Positions 12,301 through 24,300 of a stretch of 64,000 nt of DNA are shown in pieces. The DNA comes from Zanthoxylum bungeanum (Eukaryota; Streptophyta; Magnoliopsida; Sapindales; Rutaceae). The notes under the pieces were generated by a model, which was not told where the DNA came from, did no database searches, and saw nothing but the letters and a program-made list of their open reading frames with translations. The translations under genes and the position numbers were made by a program. Where the stretch lies: the NCBI GenBank assembly GCA_019454045.1, contig SKCR01018456.1, forward strand, positions 186,001 through 250,000, in the 5' to 3' direction. Position 1 is the stretch's first letter. Every line of letters begins with the position of its first letter.

Positions 12301-15300
12301 TTTTTTAACACGGTCCCGGCTCCGCCGCCCTGTGAGCTGACAGACCCGTCTACTGACATCTCCCACTTGTCTTCCCCTACCGTCAAGATCTGGGGTTCGG
12401 TGAATTCTGCAACAAAATCTGCCAAAGCCTGTCCTTTCATTGCTACCCTTGGAAGGTAGGAGATGTCGTGCTCGCTTAATTCCACCGACCACTTCATCAA
12501 TCTTCCCGAGGCCTCTGGTTTTTGTAAGATCTGTCGTAAGGGGTGGTCGGTGTAAACTTTGATAGGGTGGGCTTGGAAGTAAGGCCGCAATTTCCGAGCT
12601 GCGGTGATCAAAGATAGGGCGACTAGTTCATGTACGGGATACCGGGTTTCTGTGTCCAACAGGGCTTTGCTGACATAGTATACTGGTCTTTGGATTCGGT
12701 CGGCTTCTTGCACCAGCACCGAACTTAATGCGTGTTTTGAAACAGCCAAGTACAAGTATAATGTTTCTCCTGGGAGAGGTTTTGCTAGGAGCGGGGGCTG
12801 TGCTAGATTGTTTCAGTTGTTGGAAGGCCTCTTAGCACTCCGGAGTCCAGTCGATCCCCTTTTAGGCTTTCTTGATGGCTTTGAAGAAAGGGTGGCACTT
12901 GTCGGTTGCTCGGGAGATGAATCGGTTAAGTGCGGCTAGCCTGCCGGTTAGACTTTGAACTTCTTTCACCGTCCTAGGCGATTTCAAGTCCAGTACGGCT
13001 TGTATCTTTTGCGGATTTGCTTCTATGCCCCTGGAGCTCACCATGTATCCTAAAAATTTCCCGGAGGCCACCCCGAAGGTGCACTTTTCTGGGTTGAGTT
13101 TTAAATGGTATTTCCTCAATAACTCAAAGGTTTTCTTCAGGTCGGTCATGTGGCACTCTGGCGCCTCAGACATTGTTATCATGTCGTCAACATACACCAG
13201 CATTGTTGTGCCGATGAGTGGTTTGAAAATCTTGTTGACCAGTCTTTGAAAGGTGGCTCCTGCGTTTTTTAATCCGAAGGGCATTACTTTATAACAGTAA
13301 AGCCCCTGATCGGTGACAAAAGTTATTTTCTCCTCGTCAGCAGGGTGCATCTTGACCTGGTTGTATCCTGAGAAGGCGTCCATAAAGCTCAGCAGTCCCT
13401 TGCAGGTTGTCGTATCTACCAGCTGATCTATGTTTGGCAGTGGGAAGCTGTCCTTCGGGCATGCCTTGTTGAGGTCGATGAAGTCCACGCACATCCAGTT
13501 GGATAATATGACCCATAGCGTCACTATTTGCACAGATCATTGTGTTGTTGTAGCAAATTAACTATGTAATAAGGAAATTGCACTCTCATCATTTGTGATT
13601 AGATCACCATAGATATATAAATGAAGAGAGGTCCCTATGATTAGTTCCTGGATTGAGATGATATGAGACAGTATCAGTCCACGAAGGATTAATCATTAAA
13701 TATCTCTAGCCGTAGTATTATCGAGACTGGACATCGATAATGCGGAATAGGCTAGTATTGCACTCGTGCGCGTTGTGAGGGCACAACGGCATAGTTCTCA
13801 TATATATAAGTATTGGATACTTGTGCAAGTGCGATAGGAGGTCGTGTTTCACCGATGGTACGGGAAACAGCTTCGCTCTGGATAGACCCTTCGGAATCCC
13901 ATTGGTATTATGACTAGGTGTCTATGGGAGGCCGAAATCAAGGTAGGTGTGTATAGTCTTAACCTGAGACTTACATCGCTAATACTTACGACAATCGGTA
14001 AACTTTGGTTTTGGTGGTGGGGGATCTTAACTGGTTCTGTGTTCACCTCTTCTGGGTTTATCAGAGAATCGTAGAGTATGGGTGTGATGTCAAGACGGAA
14101 GTATCACTTCAGTCATATTGGAGATGATGTCACGCAGGATACGGTATTAGTGCTCTTAAAGTGATGCGCATCCAATCGTGATATTATGACCAGGTCATGA
14201 ATATCCGATTATAGAGACTGGTTACCAGACATCCGATATGTGTTTCGGACGGGGCAGACACTTATCCAGCCCCAGCCCTAGCACGTGATTATCCGATACT
14301 GGGCCGATATGCACAATACATTAGTATATTACGCTTGATACAGATCTTAATATTCTTAAATGGATATGTCCGGAGAATTGGGTAGACTTGGTGCTTTGCT
14401 AGGAGTCGACCTTGTCTCGTAAATCGGTAGAACGTAGTACTTGGTACGTACGTGATTCGGATACTCCGACGACCGTATTTACTGCCAGATTATCCGGGGA
14501 TCTCATGGGTCGCTTCCCGATAATCCACCGATGACGCACAACTCGTACTCTTGAATAATCTGGGATTATACAGAAGAGAGAGAAAAATTAATCTAGGATT
14601 AATAACGGAGATATTTTATCCGGGATAAAATATCGTCTAGAGAGAGATAACGATTAATTTGGAATTAATCGGTAAATTAATATATTCGATATATTAAACG
14701 AAATTAGATTTCGACGCGGAATTAAAATTAGATTTTAATTCGGGCAAACGAGTTAATTTAGAATTAATTCGTTAGCGACGTAAATAATAATTTCGCTAGG
14801 CGCAATTATTTATTTAAATTCGATTTAATTAACGTCGCGACGTAAGCTCGGTATTTCGGAAATATCGAACCCGAACGCGTGAGTGCACGTGGGCCCACTT
14901 TCATTTGGAAACGTGTGGGGCCCACATGACACATGTCATTCTAATGCTTTGCATGTAGATTGTGTACATTGCACTCAATGTCATTGCATGGATTTGAGTG
15001 TTTGACACTCTAAGCCATTGCATGTTTTGTGTCATAAATTTATTATTAATTTAATAAATATTATGGCATAAATATAAATTGATTTTTGGTAAATCATTTT
15101 TAACTCAACACAAAACTTCTTCTCTCTCAATTCTCTCTTCTCTCACGCCCAAAGCTTGAAATGGGGACTGGTTTTGAACCGGAAAAACGTGACACAAAAG
15201 GGAAGCAAGGGTTGGTTTTCATGGTGAAAGCCGCAAGTGCTAGCACACTACGAGTCTTGCGAAGGTGGTAGGGAGGTTCACCCATGAGGCGGGACTCATC

Positions 15301-18300
15301 CGACGGAGTTTGGAGCTCGTTTTGAGACCCGAAACTGCCAAGACAGTGAGCATGGACTGGTTGCAGTGGCGTGAGCAGGGCAGTACGTTTTTGGCCTTGA
15401 TTCGTCTTCAAATCGACATAACCGATCAATGTGAGTATTCCGCTACCACCTCCGTTGATGTATTCACACGCATTATTTCATGTCTTGATTTGATCTTGGG
15501 ACCTTAGAAAAAACCAACAACAATGGCATCATGCTAATGTTGCAAGCATGAAATTTGTAGGGTTTAAAATTTGGGTAATGTGATTTGAGCATGATTTGAA
15601 TAAATTGCTTGTTTGAGTATGCTTATAACATGTTTAAATTCATTTTGGTTGGACTAATTTGATGAAAAATGATTTGGAATTATTTTCCCCAAAATTAATG
15701 CCTTGGCCGAATGGTTTGTGATATTTTGGATTCTTGGAATTTTGTGATTTTGATTCGTTTGATGAGTTAGAATCATTTGGTTGATGTTAATTTGAATCGA
15801 ATTGGATTGGATTTCGAATTGGACAAAAACCCCAAATTCTTACCTGTTGGCCGAATGGTCATTGCCCTAATGTCTTGGTAATTTGGGTTTTTGTGACATT
15901 GGATGTGTATGAAATCAAATCGGATGTTGATTTGATGTCGATTGTAGGTTCGATTGGATCGAAACCGAATCGGACACAAAATCACCTTCCTTGGCCGAGA
16001 GCATGAAAGCATGTAAATGGGTTTGATTTTTCATTATGTGTGTTTGACATGTAATAATGAATTAAGTATGATTAATTGGACTAATTTAGTGTTTTGGAAA
16101 TGTTGATTTAGTTGATTAATCATATAATGCACTTTTGGTAATTAAATTGTGAAAATTGGATTTTGGATTTAATTAATTGGGCCTAATTTTGGAAATTAGA
16201 ATTTAAAGTTGTAATTGGGCCTATTGGGCTTGATTTATCAAGTTTGGTTTAGGCCAAGTGGATTGGATCCAATTGGGCCCAAAACCTTAACCATAAAGCC
16301 CAATTGCGACTAATGAACCTTTAATGTTCAATTGGGCCTAATGGGCCAAGATTGATTTATGGGCTTATGGGGTAAATCCCGATTGGACTTTGGTTATCGG
16401 TTTGACCCGAGTTGACCAAAAGTCCACGCCTTAAGAAATCAATCAAAAGCCCATTGGACTTTAATTGAATTGGCGTTGGACGTTAATCGGTCTTTGAGAC
16501 GCGTTACGATTAGATTTGGAATTTAAATCGTAAAAGGTTTATTAAATAAAAGTGTAATATTTAATTTGAATTGAATATTGAATTAGTATTAAATACATGT
16601 TAATTAGATTTAATGATGTAGTTTAATTTAATTCATGAATTCGTACTTTGAGTACTTATTCGCAAAAACGAGTTTGACTCGAACAAAATCAAATCGTTGT
16701 TTGAACATTGGATGATCACTTAATTATCAGATTAATTAATTTGATTAGATTGATTGATAGCATGCTTATGTGTGTGAATACGTGGTTGTGTTGAATGAAT
16801 AATGTATATCGGATGGATATTAGTCGGGTGGGCAATTTTAGAAATTGTTGTAATAAATTCGATTTATTAAATTGGACCTGCGTGTCCAGCCTTATCACCT
16901 TCTTTCTCTTTGTATTCTCTTCTCACCTATTCCCCTCTATGTATATGAGGTTTCTTTAGAAGTGTAGTGTAACGGGTAGAAGTAGTACAAGTGCTAGCTT
17001 GAGTGAGAAAGGGAGAGATTTGATCTAGGATCAATGTGTTAAGTATCCATCCGCATATCATTATTATTTTATTTCATACTCGCTTTATTATGTATTTAGA
17101 ATGCATGTTTAAGGGTGTATGATGATGAGACCTTAACAAAGATAATTAAATTGGTAGCCAATTTGCACGCGAAAATCCCTCAATCTATATTAAGCAAATA
17201 TCCTTCCATTGAATGATTCTTGTTCAAGATCCGAAGTTGGCATTGGTTTGTTTTTTGACCAAAGTCAAGACCTTTGTCAATCAAGGATGTACTTGAATCA
17301 TGAGAGTTTTGTTGCATATCGGTGTCTTGTCCAAATCGTGATTTTTATTGGCCAAAGTCAGATCACTTTTTGTCCAATGACATTGATTACGAAACTTTCC
17401 TCCTCGTCAATGGGTCCCGCTTAACTGGAATCATTAGGTTTGTTTTTGGCCAAAGCCAAGGCCTAGATGATTCGGAGGAGGATATGGTTAGGAAAATGTA
17501 TTGGATACATTGACATTATACATATGTTTCGGACTTGGATGTCCACCTAACCGGATCTAGGAATTGGATGAGATCCAATTGATCTGTGATCTACCTAGTT
17601 AAATAGCATACAGCTTTTATTGGCCAAAGTCAGGTTGTGTGTTATTTAATAGGATCCTAGCCCACTAGGAAACACGGTTTCCCGAGTACTCCACAGAGGG
17701 TTAGAGACTCGACGAAAAATAGTGGGAGGCAAGTATTGAATTTGCAACATTCGTTCGAATACTCGCTAACACGCTCATTTTTATTTTACTCGTCATATTA
17801 TTAAAAGTATTATTGAACTAATATTTTATGTTGTTTTAAATTATATATATAGTTGGACTATATACAAACTCATTCAATATATAGTTGATTTTATAATTGG
17901 ATATAGTAATCAATATATTGAATTAATGATAGTTGATTTTATAATGGGATTATAGTAATCATATTAAAATTATAGTTGATTTTAATTGGATTATAGTAAT
18001 CAATATAATTGATTAAATGATAGTTGATTTTATAATGGGATTATAGTAATCAATATTAAAATTAGTTGATTAAATAATTGGATTATTGTAATCATTATAA
18101 TAAATAGTACCTTAATAATTGATTAATAGTTGGACTATTAAATCAAGTAAGAAATTGAAAAGTTGAATATTTAAAAATAATCCTTGGATTAAATGTTTTA
18201 AATGATTTAATTTTCAATTGGGAATTGATAATAGGTTAATTTATTTGATAAAATAACTCATTATTACTAAGCCCATAATTAAGCAAATAGAGAGCATAAA

Positions 18301-21300
18301 GTCTTTGGAAGATTTATGTGATGATGACTTTAGTGCTTAATTAATATACTTACAATAAATCTATCTTTTAGATTTAAAAGTATTAAAATTGCAATTAATA
18401 ATTCTTGGAGAATTAATTGACTATTCTAGTGGAGAAAAGTCAAAGTTTGCAATTAGGGCATGTAGCACAGGTGCACATCGTTTCGATATTCCGAAACCCA
18501 AGGCTTGGCCAAAGGTTTGTGAAATATTGAAAAGGATAATTGACATATCTCAAAGTGACTACCATTTGGATATGGAAGACACGAAGGAATTAAAGAAAGG
18601 GCGAGCTCTAACTTTAAAAATATTTGTCAAAGTTATGTTCACTACTAGTATTAAAATTGGATTTTAAATACTTAGTGTGGTACATAAAATTATGTATTGA
18701 CGTTCAGAATCCGCTGTGAGCTGGATACTGGCTTCAAGCCGAGATTTCTCTGCAAATCGGAAAACGGGACGAAAGTCGCTGTTTCGACCGTAGATACCTA
18801 AATTTAGGAACTACCATTTGGGTATGTACTTAAATTAGGAAATGTGTATAATGTAACTAGTTAGACTAGAGACATTATCTCTATATCAGTGTTTAATCCG
18901 ATGCGGATAAAACCTTTATATTCTAAAACACTAAAGTGTTTCATTATATAAAGATGATACTGAGATAAATACATTAGATGTAAATAAAATAATTTATATT
19001 TTGAATATAAATAAAATCTCAAACATATAAATGACAAATAAATAGCTCAAATTGATTTGATCAATAGAGACTTATTTGTGGCATTGTTGTCTGGGACACA
19101 ATTAACAAGACTCGTATATCCACACTTTTGAAGAGTGGGTACTATGACTGATTTGACTATTCAATAAGGTCTACGAATCTAGTTTATTAAACAAGACTCG
19201 TATATCCACACTTTTTGAAGAGTGGATACTAGGACTGATTTGACTATTCAAATAAGGTCTACGAATCTAGTTTATTAGGTTAAATACCTAAAATACTATT
19301 ACTTGGTAATAGTAAAAGGGCCACCGATCTGTTAGCCCTATTCATGGTGAAGTAAGTGGGCCCATATCTAGCTAGGCTAGATGTGAACATGAATATTTCG
19401 TGACCTTAACGGATGTGACATCACGTTGTGGTTATGTGTTTCTTTTGAAGAACACAGATCGGAAACTTTAGAGTTTCGACACGAAGTAGACAAACAGATC
19501 GGCTATAGTGTTATTCCGCCACGGTAAGACCGAATGGAAAATACTTAAGCAGTAAGTTTCATATATAAATGAAAGAGTACGGTATTCTTTCATATGAGGA
19601 CTCCTCCCGAGACACGTTAGTTAGACGGTGTGTCCGAACCAAAAACCGAATTTTTGTTGGACATGATAAGGTTTATCACGAGTCGCTCTGAGCTATAATT
19701 TCCTTCAACAGGATATGTATTAACAGTGCAAAACTTATTTAGAATAAGGTTCCATATAAATCTGTTTGACAGATATCATATAGGATATGAACAGGGAAGA
19801 AACGAGGTTTCTCATTCCTGATAATTTGGGTATGCCAGGCATGACGTTTGGATGATACCAAACTAAAGGACCCAAATTGGATTAGTGCCATATAGGTTAT
19901 CCTAAGGGAAACCATAAGTATAGTACTTATAAATCCCACATGAGAACAATGTGATTGTTGCTCACCATGCGGTTTTCCTGAGAGGAATACCGATATGCAG
20001 TGGTCAGTGGGAGGATAGTGATACTCGATGAAAATCGAGTAATACTATTCAAGCACGAAGTCCTTAATGGAACACAAATAGTTCATCAATGATGAATCTA
20101 TACCATTAATCTTCAAATACACAAGAAACCGCAGTAATCAGAGAGAGTCAGAAAACAACCTGGGGTATGGGTTTCTGATCTCACCTCATAAAGATTTTAA
20201 TCTTTTAAGGTACACCAACTGATTACGTATGAGGAAGTGATACGAGGTATCGACTCCCTAATATGGCAAAGTGCCATGAACCGAAATGGATTCCATGTAT
20301 AACAACTATTTTGGATACTAGTTGTTGTACCACAAGGCATTTTGCCTATGGTACATTAAACGTCTTCAAGGAAGACATACATGGAAGGCAACAAACCAAC
20401 GTACAAAGCGGGCTTTTGACGGAAAGGTATCGTTATCAACATTATGTTAATAACGGTTCAACCTTTTACCTGTTGCCATGGTAAGTCCATTTTGAAGATG
20501 CTTGTTGATAATGTATATTTCATTTATGGAATATGTCAGTTACAGATCAAAATCGCTTTCTTGAAAAGGAAACCTTTGGAGGATGCTTTCAACATCCTGA
20601 CGATTTGTATAACCGACAAACAAGGTTTGCGGGTTATTCGATCCATGTTTGGATTGATGCAAGCATAAGGTTCTTGGAACTGTTATTTGAAATAAATCAT
20701 AATGGTTTATGATTTGATTCAAAACTAAATAATTCTTGTGTATATAAGGAGGTTAGTGGGAGAACGCACTGACAGTGAAATTCCCATAAAGCAATTGGTG
20801 AAAGCTTGTTTCATTCAATAGAAATTCTCCGTAGAATTCTGGGGAGTAACAACCTTTATTCAAGGAATAAAGATCTACTGGGATAGATTTGGAGTTTGTT
20901 AACACTCTCTGGGAAATTGTACATTTAAAATGTACTTGTATTGGTGTCTCATACGCTTCGAGCATATGGAGTCACAATCGGGTCAATCCAAGTGATAGTC
21001 ACTGGATTGAAGATTAAGAACATCTGTTAGTATCTGAGAGAACTAAAGATGTTGTCTTAATCTATGGAGATGGAGAACTTGAAGTGACTGGGATCACTAC
21101 TGCAAGTTTCCAAACAATTAAAATACTACGGTACTATAAAGTTTGAATAACAGGGACAGTGAGCTGGAAATCTTCCTAGCAAGATAACTGTTGCCGAATA
21201 AACAACAAATGCGGATTATTGCTGCAGCTGAGGCATCAATAGAAGACCATCTGGGTCGAAAATAAATCTAATAAGATTAGATAAAGTTCTGTTAGCAGCT

Positions 21301-24300
21301 GAGCTAGGCGTCAGCATAGGCTAAGGAATTAAAGGTCTCATCGACGATCCAGATATATACTTCTATATCATCTGATTCGTTCGGATCATACATCGTGGCG
21401 ATGTGATGATCGTGTAAATCGCGTCAGACGATAATTAAGCAAATCCGCTGACGAAAACCTTTTTCTCAGCAATTTGAGCGAACCTTACATAGTTCGAGTG
21501 TAGGACACTTGAGTGACTCGCTACGTGCCAAGTGGGAGATTGTTGGATAATATGACCCATAGCGTCACTATTTGCACAGATCATTGTGTTGTTGTAGCAA
21601 ATTAACTATGTAATAAGGAAATTGCACTCTCATCATTTGTGATTAGATCACCATAGATATATAAATGAAGAGAGGTCCCTATGATTAGTTCCTGGATTGA
21701 GATGATATGAGACAGTATCAGTCCACGAAGGATTAATCATTAAATATCCCTAGCCGTAGTATTATCGAGACTGGACATCGATAATGCGGAATAGGCTAGT
21801 ATTGCACTTGTGCGCGTTGTGAGGGCACAACGGCATAGTTCTCATATATATAAGTATTGGATACTTGTGCAAGTGCGATAGGAGGTCGTGTTTCACCGAT
21901 GGTACGGGAAACAGCTTCGCTCTGGATAGACCCTTCGGAATCCCATTGGTATTATGACTAGGTGTCTATGGGAGGCCGAAATCAAGGTAGGTGTGTATAG
22001 TCTTAACCTGAGACTTACATCGCTAATACTTACGACAATCGGTAAACTTTGGTTTTGGTGGTGGGGGATCTTAACTGGTTCTGTGTTCACCTCTTCTGGG
22101 TTTATCAGAGAATCGTAGAGTATTGGGTGTGATGTCAAGACGGAAGTATCACTTCAGTCATATTGGAGATGATGTCACGCAGGATACGGTATTAGTGCTC
22201 TTAAAGTGATGCGCATCCAATCGTGATATTATGACCAGGTCATGAATATCCGATTATAGAGACTGGTTACCAGACATCCGATATGTGTTTCGGACGGGGC
22301 AGACACTTATCCAGCCCCAGCCCTAGCACGTGATTATCCGATACTGGGCCGATATGCACAATACATTAGTATATTACGCTTACGATACAGATCTTAATTC
22401 TTAAATGGATATGTCCGGAGAATTGGGTAGACTTGGTGCTTTGCTAGGAGTCGACCTTGTCTCGTAATCGGTAGAACGTAGTACTTGGTACGTACGTGAT
22501 TCGGATACTCCGACGACCGTATTTACTGCCAGATTATCCGGGATCTCATGGGTCGCTTCCCGATAATCCACCGATGACGCACAACTCGTACTCTTGAATA
22601 ATCTGGGATTATACAGAAGAGAGAGAAAATTAATCTAGGATTAATAACGGAGATATTTTATCCGGGATAAAATATCGTCTAGAGAGAGATAACGATTAAT
22701 TTGGAATTAATCGGTAAATTAATATATTCGATATATTAAACGAAATTAGATTTCGACGCGGAATTAAAATTAGATTTTAATTCGGGCAAACGAGTTAATT
22801 TAGAATTAATTCGTTAGCGACGTAAATAATAATTTCGCTAGGCGCAATTATTTATTTAAATTCGATTTAATTAACGTCGCGACGTAAGCTCGGTATTTCG
22901 AAATATCGAACCCGAACGCGTGAGTGCACGTGGGCCCACTTTCATTTGGAAACGTGTGGGGCCCACATGACACATGTCATTCTAATGCTTTGCATGTAGA
23001 TTGTGTACATTGCACTCAATGTCATTGCATGGAGTTTGAGTGTTTGACACTCTAAGCCATTGCATGTTTGTGTCATAAATTTATTATTAATTTAATAAAT
23101 ATTATGGCATAAATATAAATTGATTTTTGGTAAATCATTTTTAACTTAACACAAAACTTCTTCTCTCTCAATTTCTCTCTTCTCTCTCTCAGCCCAAGCT
23201 TGAAATGGGGACTGGTTTTGAACCAGAAAACGTGACACAAAAGGAAGCAAGGGTTGGGTTTTCATGGTGAAAGCCGCAAGTGCTAGCACACTACGAGTCT
23301 TGCGAAGGTGGTAGGGAGGTTTCACCCATGAGGCGGGACTCATCCGACGGAGTTTGGAGCTTCGTTTTGAGACCCGAAACTGCCAAGACAGTGAGCATGG
23401 ACTGGTTGCAGTGGCGTGAGCAGGGCAGTACGTTTTTGGCCTTGATTCGTCTTCAAATCGACATAACCGATCAATGTGAGTATTCTGCTACCTCCGTTGA
23501 TGTATTCACGCATATTTCATGTCTTGATTTGATCTTGGGACCTTAGAAAAACCAACACATCCTCCACTTCCCGTTTGCTTTCTTTACCAATACCACGTTC
23601 GAAACGAACCCATTCTGGGTACTTGACCTTCTCTGATGAAGCCTGCTTTTAACAGTTTTCCACTTCGGACGTCACCTCTGCCTGCACTTTCTAGGTTAAA
23701 GATTCTTCTTTTCTGTTTAAACTGGGTTTGTGTGTCGGGTTTACTGTCAAGCGGTGACTGATGAACTTTGGATCAATCCCGGGCATGTCATTGTGTCCCC
23801 ATGAGAAGATGTCGGGGTACTCCCGTAGGCATTCCAGCAGGTCCTTTTTAGGATTTCGTCCAAGTTCCCCCTATCTTTATGCTTTTATTCGTTCGAACAG
23901 GTTGACTTCTTCTAATTCTTCGGCTGCCTCTAGCCGGGCAACTTTGTCCGGGCGCGGACCCGGGTCCTTCCTTGGATTTTCCTCGTCTTCCCCCATTTGC
24001 CTCTTCCGGGTGCTTCCTTCGATGCAGAGGGTTTCTCGTGAGAGAGTGGCGAAGCAACTACGGGCTATCTTCTGACTTCCGCATATGATTCTGATCCCTT
24101 CCCGGGTAGGAAATTTCAGTTTCAAGTAGTAACAGGACATCGCAGCCTTTGTTTTCATCATAAAAGGCCGGCCGACAATGACTTGGTAACTGCTCAGGCA
24201 GTCCACCACGGTGAAGTTTACCATAACTGTCCGGGTCCTGGGGTGAGTTCCGATGGTTGTTGCCAGTTGTATTCTTCCCAGCAGGATGATTGTTGAGCCT

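Larger units (their letters stand above)
13497..23557 (+). mobile_element. Element B: non-autonomous Ty1/copia-type LTR retrotransposon
   Basis: Plus-strand element of 10.06 kb with about 2.02-kb LTRs, a 5-bp target duplication CATCC (13492-13496 and 23558-23562), a degenerate primer site TGGCATCA (15524) resembling the initiator-Met type, and a polypurine tract CAAGTGGGAGAT just before the 3' LTR. It is inserted in the RT of element A. The interior is mostly untranslated and full of repeats and hairpins; only scraps of copia RT and RNase H remain (20440-21460). The LTRs are about 98-99% alike by eye, so insertion is recent although pol is dead. Confidence 0.92.

Noticed and set aside
13849..14046. 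65-codon ORF repeated at 21893-22138
   Set aside because: It lies inside both LTRs of element B and is interrupted by a length difference; duplicated because the LTR is duplicated.
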